This document shows, piece by piece, positions 46,508 to 56,267 of a stretch of 64,000 bases of DNA. This DNA is from Nannochloropsis oceanica (Eukaryota; Sar; Eustigmatophyceae; Eustigmatales; Monodopsidaceae), in the NCBI GenBank assembly GCA_004519485.1, contig CP038106.1, forward strand, positions 569,501-633,500. Direction: 5' to 3'. A program made the position numbers and the translations under genes. Position 1 is the first letter of the stretch. Every line of letters starts with the position of its first letter. The notes below the pieces were generated by a model. That model did not search any database. It was not told the DNA's origin and was given only the letters and a program-made list of their open reading frames with translations.

Positions 46508-47123
46508 GAGAACAGGAGGAAGGAGAGGGCGTTTGTCTTAATGTCAACGGCCATGGGTGGTCTGTCTGTTTATGTAGCTGATGAGAGAGTTGAGATAGAA
46601 AGAAGAAGAGAAGGAGCGACGGAATGAATATGAGAGGAGGTCCGCATGCCACTCGGCATTGTTTCTTAATGTTTTCTCGGTGAAGTGGGCTCTGCAAACC
46701 ACTTGCTTGGTATCCGGTTGACTCACAACGTGGGTCGTCTTTTATGTGCTCTCGTACGGTTTAGATATACATCTATTTCTCTTCTCATTTTTATACGTAA
46801 TGGCTGCACGCGTGCGCGGGATTACTGCGGTGAGCGATCACTGACTTCTACGTGCACTCGTCTAACAAACAACTCTCCCCCTTATTCTGTCGGTCTCAGT
46901 CGCCTCTGCGCGTTATGCAATATGCCTTGGTCCAAGTTTCGACCAGAAATTTACGTGATCTCTCTTTCTGTGTGCATGTGTGTATATATGCCTCTCTCTC
47001 CCCCTCTTTTTAGGTGTACTGACATTTCCTCTGCGAGTGCGGTCCTTATTACCTTTTTGCCTCTCGACGATTCATTTCATTGTTCATTTTCAGTCTCCCA
47101 TCCCTCCCTCCCCCGCTACCACC
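46508..47123. other. Tail-to-tail spacer
   Basis: This spacer lies between the small membrane-protein gene and the decayed EGF-type gene. The sequence is mixed, with pyrimidine-rich runs near its right end. No gene is seen. Confidence 0.5.
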
Positions 47124-49770
47124 CTACCTCTCTCCCTCACGGTATGATTGCAGTGATGCATAAGGGGATACGCCTAACCTCACTCCTGGCGAACTAAATC
47201 TATTTCGTCGACTATTTGGAGTAAGACCCTCCTGGTACACAAACGCATCGTCCCCCACATCCCTTGTTTCGCCCCCTCCCACGCTTATTTCATCCGGAGC
47301 GAGCACATCACCGCAGTTGTTGCTGCTGCTGTAAATCCAAGCCCCAAGACTGCACAAAATGAGGAGGATGACCAACAACACAGCTTCTCCATCAAAATCC
47401 TCCTCCTTATTGACCTCTGTTTCTCCCGTAGGCTCGGCGTCGCTATCACAGCTTGGTCGATGAGCTGGAGGACTTGACACAGCGGCGGCAGCAGCAGCGG
47501 CAGCAGTCGTACCAGCACCAACGTCGCGCTTCGCAAGCTTACTTTTCTCCCTCTTCTCATCCTGCCGCAACTCCTCCTCACTGTCGTTGTCCTCCCCCTC
47601 CTCCTCATTTTCGCTACTTTCAAAACAGAAGGAGCAACAGGTGTAGGAGGAGTTGAAGGGGGGGCGCGAGACCAGTTCGGCTTGTTATTCTTTCCTCCCC
47701 TTCCCAGCAGAGACGTGTGCGAGAACAAGGACACCTCTTCCACCGAAAACCGCAACTGTGAGCGTGCCTTGTTACCGGCATCATCCTCCACACTCAAAGG
47801 CAACACAAAAAACTTCGTTTTCTTCCCAGCCTTCACCGCCGTGTGGTTCTCTACATCTTCTTCTACGTCTGGTCCCATTACCACTCGCCGAGTCAAATTC
47901 ACCCGCGTGCCGTCCGGCAAGTCATCATAGGCCTCAAAACAAGGCCACCCGTCTGTACACAACAAACCCCTTCCCTCCCCCCCTCCCCCCACGGTCAACT
48001 CCCTGAGCTCCTTGCCATAGCCACGAGCAGCACATCCAGGAGGCGCTGGCGTGCCCGGTCCTCCCAGCCCCTCACATTTACATGTTTGAAACGTCTTCTC
48101 AAACGAAGGCACCACCAACACAGGTGCTTTCACATCCACGCAGCCAGTGCCGTTCTTCGCATTCCTCGGGGTAAAGTTCCCTTCCTCCTTGAGACACGTG
48201 CTGTTGCCTTCTGCACCATCTCCAATGGTGCCAGGGCGGCACGAGCACGTATATCCCCGTTGATGTTGGAGCATTTCGCCCACTTATGACAGCGTGGCCG
48301 CCATTTGTTCCATTTCGCATCGGTGGGTCGGAGGCTGCACTCGTTCAAATCTTTCACGACAATCGTTCGGCGAATGGTCACAGTGGGGGTGCTGGTCCAG
48401 GGGGCCTTGACGGTGTAGCTAATGAAATAGGTACCAACATCGTCGAGGGTATCGGCATTCAAGCTGGGGGAGTCGTAGGAGATAGAGATGTACCTAACGG
48501 CAGGAGGAGGGAGGAGGGAGGGAGGGAGGGAGGGTGGGAGGGAGGGGGGTGAAAGGTGATAATGATGTTCTTGCCGCTGCAACTGCTGCAGCTACTGGGT
48601 CTACTGCAAGGAATGGGATTTCCAAGCATTAACAATTCTTTCGCCTTTTTTTTACACCTCACGTACCTTGGCTCGGCTAACATCTCATTAGTGTCCATGA
48701 TGCGGACTAAGCGATCTTCGTAAGCGTCCCCCTGCACCACCGTCACTACCTCCGGGCCTTCCAACAACAACGGCACACCCGCCTTATCCACACATCAACC
48801 CTGTTCTTCTACGTAGCCTGCATCGCACACGCAGCGGTGGGAGTTGGCTGCATTTTGACACACGGCGTGTTCCCCACAATCTTTGCCCATGCACCAATCC
48901 GTGACCTGTCAGGAGGGCAAGGGAGGAAGTAAAGGGGAGGGAGGGAGGAATGCAGTAAGTGTCGTGAAATTCAAGGAGACGACGCGTCATATTACAAGAA
49001 AACTGCCTTACATGAAAAAATTACAGGATTGAATCAAGCAAGCAGGGCAGTGACATCCTCCCTCCTCTTCTGCTTACCTTGGGTTGACACCCACAATATT
49101 CATCCGCCTGCATCTTCCCCAACAAATTTCCAGCCTCGTCAAAGAAAGTAGGCGGAGGCTCACGACCCCGGGGACAATGCCGCGCAGTCCCGAAGTACCC
49201 GTCTGGGCAAACGTAGCCATACAAATCAAGCTCCTGGGAGATAAGGGTACAGTTGGTGTTCTCCACACACTGGCCTTTGCAATTGTCGTTCTTCCCAATC
49301 GGTGTTGAATGGGTGCATATAAAGCTATGTTTACAGGCATCTCTACCCACGATACCACAGCAGGACTGCGTGGAAATGGCTCCGGTGCAGCGGCCTTGAC
49401 CTGTCCCTTGCTCTCCTTCAAACCCCGATGGGCAAACGTAATGGTAGCTTTCCTCCGTGTCTTCGCAGCGAGCCGACTCATGGCACTGATGCCGCCAAGG
49501 CACGTTTTTGGGAGCCATGCATTAATTTACTGGAGTTATCACGTAGTAAAGCAAAAAGGATGCTTCATCCGGTTGGATGGTGCTTTTGATTGAGTGCTTC
49601 CCCACGCGCTCCTTCACGTCCTCGCCCTTGATCTCAAATCCCAACTCCTCAAATTTTGAAACGCGCCTCACCTCTGCCACGGAGCGCCGTAACAACTCCT
49701 ACTACACGGTTTCACGGGGCGTGTACTATTTGAATTTGAGCGACTCATCATTACCATCCTCGTTGATAGC
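47124..49770 (-). pseudogene. EGF-repeat surface protein, mastigoneme (SIG1/Ocm1)-like, decayed
   Basis: The minus strand encodes a type I membrane protein layout: three cysteine-rich EGF-like modules, beta-sandwich-like spacers (e.g. LLLEGPEVVTVVQGDAYEDR, DVGTYFISYTVKAPWTSTP), a DLNEC calcium-type EGF start, then a spacer with FQTCKCEGLGG and DGWPCFEAYDDLPDG. An acidic linker precedes one membrane helix (AVLLVILLILCSLGAWIY) and a cytosolic tail. Spliced gaps are plausible at 48900-49077 and about 48493-48670. The reading is interrupted by in-frame stops at about 49726-49728, 49699-49704 (two), 49522-49524 and 48795-48797, the last between cysteines 5 and 6 of an otherwise perfect EGF module. 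A base is missing in a G run at 48255-48258, and a second frame change occurs at about 47600-47660. The module order resembles heterokont mastigoneme/SIG1 proteins; that identity is inference. More 5' sequence may reach about 50280. Confidence 0.7.
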
Positions 49771-51334
49771 CTTGCACTGAGCAGCGGGAAATGCAGTATG
49801 GCAAGGTATGGCACAAAGGCAGCATAGAGGAAAGAAGCAATGCCAAATGTGGCGTTAGGCGCACCCTCATGGCGTGTGGTTACTTTGGCGTAGTCTACCG
49901 TGGTGCGCCTGTGCATCGTGGTGTTCATGTGGTGGAAAAATGAGTGAGCATGCGTGCTGTTGTGTGCGAGCAAAGCGGCCAGACATCATAAGGGCACGCT
50001 TTAAAAGCATCATTACCCTCCAGCACCACCAAGGCAAGCGACACTGCCATGACTGGTAATCTTTACAGGACGAACGTGTCTGGAGCCACAGACACGCGCG
50101 GTGTAAGTGATATCGGTAGTGTTGCTCCATTATGTCCAAGTAATCGAGCAGGGGATCCCTACGTCGGGAGAGTTGAAAAAGGGGGGGGGAAATGCGTGGC
50201 AGGCCCGGCACTCCAGAACGACTGTGCAAGAAGGTTGAAACAGAATATTTTAATGACGGCATGTTAGTGGAGTAGGCCAACAAGGTTCACAACAGCATAT
50301 TAAATAGCGAAATCTTGGTGCATCCGATTCGGCCGGCTTCACACCCCAACGGCCCAGCGGCCCATTCTATTATACCCCCCACGATTTTTTTTTAAGAAAC
50401 TGCCGACATATAACCGCAATCTGTTCACTCACATATCTGACAATATGTGTTTTGACTGTCTGCCCGCAAAATGGTAGAGCAAGGCCATTACTTATGTCGA
50501 CAACCTCCTCACTAGAAAATAATGTACAATAATAAATGGCTGGTGTGGAATTGGGAAACCCCCTCTCTCTTATTGTTTGAGATCCGTTTCGTTTTATATT
50601 TTCAATAAATCGGATATTTTCATCCCTGTCCCCTCTCACGCAGTCATACTTGTCCTGCAAGTTGGCGCGATGCCTGGTCTCCGTGAGTGCTGATTTCCTA
50701 TTTTCCCTTTTCCAAGGCTCCTCTGACCTGGCCCGACCCCTTCACAATTCTATCCCCGTATCCGGTGCTCGTTGCCGGTGCTGATCGCCCCCATTGCTGC
50801 TGCTCCACCATCCCTGTTTGCTGCTTGTTTCCTGCACCGGCTTGTCTTCCCTATGTTCTTTGTCCCGGCATCTCTCCCCAAGCAAAAGCGCAAGTAAAAG
50901 AGACAAGACAAAAAGCAACAATCGACGAATAGGCTTCACAAAGCTTTTACAATTATAGTTGAGCAAGTTGAATGAGGCGAGGATTGAATCTCTTACACAG
51001 GAAAAAGGTTGGTGTGCCGGGCACGAAGCCCAACCGGGCACGCACACAAGGTGTGTTTTTTGGAAGAGGGGGGGGAGGGGAGTTCATGCATTACAATGCA
51101 ATCACCACTCGAAACAAACAGGAGAGTAGAAGGTGGGGGATAGAAGAGGAAGAGGAAAGAGAAAGAGCGCACAGGGGAGAAATGGGGGAGAGGAGTCGGG
51201 AGTTCAAAACACAGGAGGAAACTTGTGGTGGGTGCAAAAAGCTTACCTACACAGGCGCAACCGGTTGGAGGCGAAGAGAAAGGACAAGGGCTCCCCTCTT
51301 TGAACGTGAACGACAACAGACACACACAACATAC
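49771..51334. other. Region between the decayed EGF-type gene and CDC20
   Basis: The left part (to about 50280) may contain further 5' remnants of the EGF-type gene on the minus strand, e.g. a frame reading LEGNDAFKACPYDVWPLCSH, but no continuous reading exists. The rest is the downstream region of CDC20, with G-rich runs near 51066. A possible tiny spliced frame starts near 50670 on the plus strand and is not called. Confidence 0.4.
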
Positions 51335-52975
51335 TTATCTGATGTGCATCGCCCGCGACAGCTTCTGTTCCACCGGCCCAGCTCCAGCGGCTCCATCCTT
51401 CTTCTTCCCGCCCGCGGCACTCCCGAAGACATTCCAGAAGCGAATCGTCTCGTCAGGTGCAGCCGAGACCACCGAGTTCCCATCCGGGGATTGCGCCAGA
51501 TGCAGCACACGGGATGTATGACCAGTCAGCTCTTTCACCTTGACCATGCTGGGATACTTCCACAAGCATAGCTGATTCTGCGAGAAGCCATGGGAAGACA
51601 GGAGCTCCTTCTCGTGCTTGCTCCAGAGCAGGGAACAGACCTGCGAGCCGGTGTCAATCGAGTTCAGCAAGGCGCCATTGCCGCCATTCCAAAATTTGAT
51701 GCATCTGTCCGCTGTCCCCCCGCCCGTCGCCAAGATGTTACGCTCGAATGGACACCAAGCCAAGGCCTTGACGGCCGCCTGGTGCTCGGCCAGCTTGTAA
51801 CGAGGCGCCACGGTCTGTGGCGCCCGGCTGCCACCACCGGCGGAGATGGAGGCATTATCCCAAAGGCACAACAAATTGTCATTCCCCCCCGATGCCAACA
51901 AAGAGCCATCAGGGGACCAGGACAGGCCACACACCTCTTGCTCGTGGCCAGCTAGGGTGGCGATGTGGTGCTGCTGCACCCGCACGTCATGATGGACTAT
52001 AGTCGAGTCACGGGAGCCCGACGACAGGATGTGACGATTCCAGGACAAGGCACTCACGCGCGCCGAATGCCCACCCATCGATCGCACCTGCTTCTGACCC
52101 GCCACGTCCCAGAGCTGAGTCTGGGCCGAGGCCGTGCCAATTGCAAGGTGAGAGCCGGTGTCTTGGATCCACGACACACTCGTGATGTAATCATCGGCGT
52201 CCGCCACTGACATCAGCTCAGTAATATCCCCCGTAACGGCATTCCACAAATACAAGGTCTGCGACAAAGCAATCGCCAGAATGTTGCTCGCGCCCCAGTC
52301 CATGATATTCAAATAGTAATCATCCAACAAATCCGGGGCGTCAAGGATGCGCTCGGGAGCCGAGGGGATGTGACGGTAACTCCGCAAGCTGCTGGGAGCC
52401 GGCCCCTTGTTCTGGCTGTAGAGGACTTGAAGTTGATTTTGGAAGCCCTCCTTGGGAAGGGGGGCTTTGTTCCTGAAAGCTAGGACTCGATGGTCCTTCT
52501 TGCCGTCGAGGAGCTGGGCCTCCAGGGCTTGATGGTATTCCTTCTTCTGGACGGAAGCGGCTTCTTTTGTGGTGACGCTACCGGTAGAGGAGCAGACCTC
52601 GTCTTCCTCGATACTGCCCGCGCCAGCAGTAGAGGAGGGCAAATCGGGTCCGTCCTTGTTGTTGCTGTTGTCACTGTCGCCTTGCGGATTGGAGCTTTCG
52701 TTCTCCTTGGAAAGGACATAATGGGCCTTCTCCATGTGCATCGCCGAGCGGTTGGGAATAAAACGGTCATGACTCCCGGCCTTGTCTCCGTCCAGGCCAC
52801 CACCTGAGGAAGAAGCCAGCTTCTGCAGCTTCTTGCGCTCCCAACGGGGCATGATCTTGGACTCGAAGGGCTGGTCAAGCGACATGAGGCTTTCCATCTC
52901 GACAATATCCGCGGCGCGGGTTGGAGCACCGATGCCGTTGCTGGTCAGAACGTTGAGACTCTTAATGGCACTCAT
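51335..52975 (-). CDS. CDC20: Cell-division cycle protein CDC20
   Basis: CDC20 is the mitotic co-activator of the anaphase-promoting complex. Single exon, 546 aa. The C-box DRFIPNR is at residues 70-76. A Ser/Asn-rich linker and a coiled segment (KKEYHQALEAQLLDGKKDHR) lead into LRSYRHIPSAPERILDAPDL, the CDC20/CDH1 pre-propeller motif. Seven WD40 blades follow, with YYLNIMDWGASNILAIAL, VSWIQDTGSHLAIGTASAQT and VCGLSWSPDGSLLASGGNDN. The last two residues are Ile-Arg, the IR tail that docks on the APC. The lack of a CDH1-type second set of motifs, the length and the LDAP sequence favour CDC20 over CDH1. It diverges from the ABHD13-like gene across an unusually long 1.9 kb spacer. Confidence 0.94.
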   Translation of the reverse strand: MSAIKSLNVLTSNGIGAPTRAADIVEMESLMSLDQPFESKIMPRWERKKLQKLASSSGGGLDGDKAGSHDRFIPNRSAMHMEKAHYVLSKENESSNPQGDSDNSNNKDGPDLPSSTAGAGSIEEDEVCSSTGSVTTKEAASVQKKEYHQALEAQLLDGKKDHRVLAFRNKAPLPKEGFQNQLQVLYSQNKGPAPSSLRSYRHIPSAPERILDAPDLLDDYYLNIMDWGASNILAIALSQTLYLWNAVTGDITELMSVADADDYITSVSWIQDTGSHLAIGTASAQTQLWDVAGQKQVRSMGGHSARVSALSWNRHILSSGSRDSTIVHHDVRVQQHHIATLAGHEQEVCGLSWSPDGSLLASGGNDNLLCLWDNASISAGGGSRAPQTVAPRYKLAEHQAAVKALAWCPFERNILATGGGTADRCIKFWNGGNGALLNSIDTGSQVCSLLWSKHEKELLSSHGFSQNQLCLWKYPSMVKVKELTGHTSRVLHLAQSPDGNSVVSAAPDETIRFWNVFGSAAGGKKKDGAAGAGPVEQKLSRAMHIR

Positions 52976-54912
52976 GTCTTAATGGCGATTGACTGTGGTT
53001 GGGTTGCTTTGACGAGACGGAAGGGTGTAGAGAGAAGATGAGGATGAGTGGGCGAGAGGTTGGTTACAGTAGAGTTCGTGTTCAGTACGGCTTGTTCAAA
53101 GGGCAGGGTTTTAAGCCCAGATGCAGCAACAAGGCACAGGTATGGCGAGAAGTCATGCACTTTGCAGCGAACTGCACCAAAGCAGAAAGTTGATGGGGAT
53201 CGACAGGCCTAGGAGCAGGTGCAGCGTTACGAGGTATCCGAACGTTGTTGCTTCCATGTGGCACAGCCAGTTAAACACACACTTGAGCGTAAGCACAAGG
53301 TGGATATCGATGGCGATGTGCAAGAGGCACATGTTTTGTACTTCTTTTTGAAGCTTTGCAGGAAGCACGGAGGTGTTAAGTGGTTTGGTCCAATGGTGGT
53401 TCCTCGTGCTGGTGGTTGCTGTTGTGCTGGTAGCTGCTCATTCAATTAAAAAGTGCAAGTCTGTTACAAAAGTGATTTCCCGTAGCTCACTCTGGTAAAG
53501 TGTGCAGGAGGCAAGGGTTAGAGCGTGTGGACAATGAATGGGCGTTGTGCGCGTGGCAGTGGTTACTTGTGGTTGTTCTTCGACACTGGGGGGGTTTCAT
53601 TTATGTTGCAGCATGAGTCGTGGTGGACGGGCCAAGGGGCGGGGAACGCATATGCGCCTCGCCCTTGGCATAGCAGACGTGCACACAAGGCATTGAAGCA
53701 TGATAGGCCTGCGTTGGGTGGTCGTGCGTTGGCTTCGGAGCCTAGTTTGCTGTGTCCTGGACGAACATCCTTCTCCCTGTGTGATAGTTGAAGGGGAAGG
53801 CGAGTGCAGGAGACGACAGTGGCCCAAAAAGTGAGGTTGCCTTATCCAAAGACGGCAAGGAGCTTGTGCGTACACTGAATGATTAAGAGGAGAAGACTGT
53901 ATTGTCAACACTTTTGCGCAGAACACTCAAAGGCGTAGTTGAGCAACAACCACACCCACCATCAGGAAAAAGAACAAAAGCTCGAATTTCATATTTCTCA
54001 CGCGGCGCCAAAGCAAAGGCTCCCTGACTGTACATGCGAGCGGGCAAGAAGAAGGAGCAAAGGACATCCATTCTACGCCCAAGAAAGTTTCTTTGGGCAC
54101 TATTCATTCTCAAGCTCACATCCTCAACACTTTTGGCACTTTCTTCCCTCCCCGTATAGAACGCCGCCCTCACCCAGGTTGGTGGTGGGAAGACCACAGC
54201 CGCCTGCGCAGCTCACAACCCCGCTTCTGCACAGCTCACGGATCTCTCCAACCCAGGCGGCACCATCACAGGTACGTAGCGAGAAACCAGCCATCCGATC
54301 CTCTCTCTCTCCATGGGCTGGGCTATCTGCCTCGTTACTCTCTTTTGTGTGTGTGGCGGTGCCGGCGGCGTTGTCGCTTTGGCACTGACGCGATCTATTT
54401 CACCAGTCAACTAAGCCCCTGTGTGATGTGATGTATGCGAGCACGCCGTGAAGGGTGGTTGGGCGCAGTGGATACGAGAGCACCTCTGCTCCAAGCTGGA
54501 TCCCCCTCCCTACCTCCCTTTATTCTTCCCTCCCTGCCCTCCCTCCCAACCTCCGTGACCCTTTTCTTCCTCAAAATGACAAGAGCTAAGGATTAAAATA
54601 TATGCATTGGAGCTGGACTGAAAGTGTGCTGTCTTACGAGGCAATGCACGTGATGCTCTTTAGTAATTTTCAACATGAAGCTTCTTGTATTGAGAATCTA
54701 TTTATCTGGCCATGATGCAGATGGTTGCGTCGGACGGGCGAGGAAAGGGTGGGCGAGTGTGTCATGTTGTCCTGGAATATCGTGCCGTTGCCTACGCCTT
54801 TCCTTATCTTATGCTCCCTTGTGTCACCCTCGCCTTCTTCTCTTTTTCTTCCTCCAAACCACCCACATTCCCTCGTCCCCACCACCATACCTCGTCTCAA
54901 ATAGGCAAAACC
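52976..54912. other. Long divergent region between CDC20 and the ABHD13-like gene
   Basis: At 1.9 kb it is the longest head-to-head spacer here. The left part is GT-rich. A segment at about 54158-54271 is bounded by an acceptor-like CCGTATAG and a strong donor-like CAG|GTACGT, and is open in one frame (RTPPSPRLVVGRPQPPAQ...), so an unrecognised exon or 5' untranslated exon is possible. No protein family is recognised. Confidence 0.4.
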
Positions 54913-55995
54913 ATGGGTGGCGCCCTTTCCCAACTCCTCCGTTCCACCTGGCTAGCCAATCTCATGTGGATGAGCGGTAGCATCCTCGCCCTCGGCCTCG
55001 GCGCACTCTATTACTTCCAAGACCAACTCCTCTACCATCCCTCCATTCCCGGCATGCCCCAAACTCCTCGGGAGAACCCTCCTGGGTATCGCTCCCCTGC
55101 CGACCACGGTATTCATGACTACGAAGAGCATTTCATCAAGACCGACGACGGTGCAACAATACACGCCTGGCTCCTTCTCCACCCTGACTCTCTCTCTCTT
55201 CCCACGGTCGTTTATTTCCACGGCAACGCGGGTAATATGGGATTTCGCCTCCCGCATGGCAGCAATCTCTTCAAGCAATGCCGTGTCAATGTCCTATTGA
55301 TGGACTATCGGGGTTATGGTTCAAGCAAAGGCATTCCTAGTGAGCATGGTCTGCTCTCTGATGCCCGCGCAGTGCTGGCCACCCTACAAGCCCACCCTCG
55401 AGTCGCCTCAGATAGAATTGTTCTGTATGGCAAATCCCTAGGAGGGGCTGTCGCACTCGCAGTCACAGAAGTAAAACCTGACGACGTTCTGGCTTTGGTC
55501 CTGGAAAATACGTTTTTGAGCATCCCTGCCATGGTGGACGTATTAATGCCTCTTGTCAAAGTGTTCAAAGGTTTCATTCTGCGGATCGGGTGGCACAGCG
55601 ACAGACGCGTTGCCTTGCTGTCGCAGCCGATGCTTTTCATGTCCGGCTTGAACGACGAATTGGTCCCTCCGGCGCACATGCGTGAGTTGAAAGAGCGGGC
55701 GACGAGTAGTGTGTGGACGCAGCTGTACACGGTGGCAGATGGGACGCATAATGACACGTGGCATAAGGGAGGAATAGCGTATTATCGCACTTATCGAGAT
55801 TTCATAGGCAGGGTCATGGAGCTTCTGGAAGAGGGAAAGGTGGGGAGGAGGAGGAAAGAAGGGGGGAAAGGTGCATGTGCAGAAACGGGACTGAGGGGCA
55901 AGGTGGAGGAGCGGAAGGTGGTGGGAGGATCAGTTCCAATCGTACCGTCGAACAGCAGCAGCAGCAGCAGAAGTGACGCGAAGAAAAATGAGTAA
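54913..55995 (+). CDS. Alpha/beta hydrolase, ABHD13/BEM46-like
   Basis: This is a membrane-anchored serine hydrolase. Single exon, 360 aa from MGGALSQLL; the open frame continues upstream but the stretch there is low in complexity. An N-terminal helix (LANLMWMSGSILALGLGALYY) anchors it, followed by FQDQLLYHPSIPG, the ABHD13/BEM46 lead-in. The hydrolase core has VVYFHGNAGNMGFRL (oxyanion HGNAGN), VLLMDYRGYGSSKG, the nucleophile in LYGKSLGGAVAL, Asp in MSGLNDELVPP and His in GTHNDTWHKGG. A charged, low-complexity C-terminal tail (about 80 aa, with polyserine) is extra to the family. The substrate is unknown; relatives act on lipids or palmitoylated proteins. Confidence 0.88.
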   Translation: MGGALSQLLRSTWLANLMWMSGSILALGLGALYYFQDQLLYHPSIPGMPQTPRENPPGYRSPADHGIHDYEEHFIKTDDGATIHAWLLLHPDSLSLPTVVYFHGNAGNMGFRLPHGSNLFKQCRVNVLLMDYRGYGSSKGIPSEHGLLSDARAVLATLQAHPRVASDRIVLYGKSLGGAVALAVTEVKPDDVLALVLENTFLSIPAMVDVLMPLVKVFKGFILRIGWHSDRRVALLSQPMLFMSGLNDELVPPAHMRELKERATSSVWTQLYTVADGTHNDTWHKGGIAYYRTYRDFIGRVMELLEEGKVGRRRKEGGKGACAETGLRGKVEERKVVGGSVPIVPSNSSSSSRSDAKKNE

Positions 55996-56267
55996 ACTAG
56001 CGGTTGTAACAGCGAGAAGCGGACAAAAAATAAGAGAGCAATCAGATGTGAATTTACAATCAACGTCAGCAGCAGTGACCAGGAAAACAGCAGCAGCAGC
56101 AGCAGCGGCAACAGCAGCAGCAAAGATGATTGTAATGATGCTTGAAAATATCCTCTCCAAAAATACTGTACAAACTTAGTTGAAACACAAAAGCTAAGCC
56201 CAAAAGACATTATTGTAGAAATAAGATGACACTCGATTCTTCTAGACAGATGTGCATTTATATTTCC

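Noticed and set aside
50670-50932. A possible ATG exon (MPGL) joined by a short intron to an open frame on the plus strand.
   Set aside because: The downstream frame is Cys/Pro-rich without family resemblance, and the alternative phase ends after about 26 codons.
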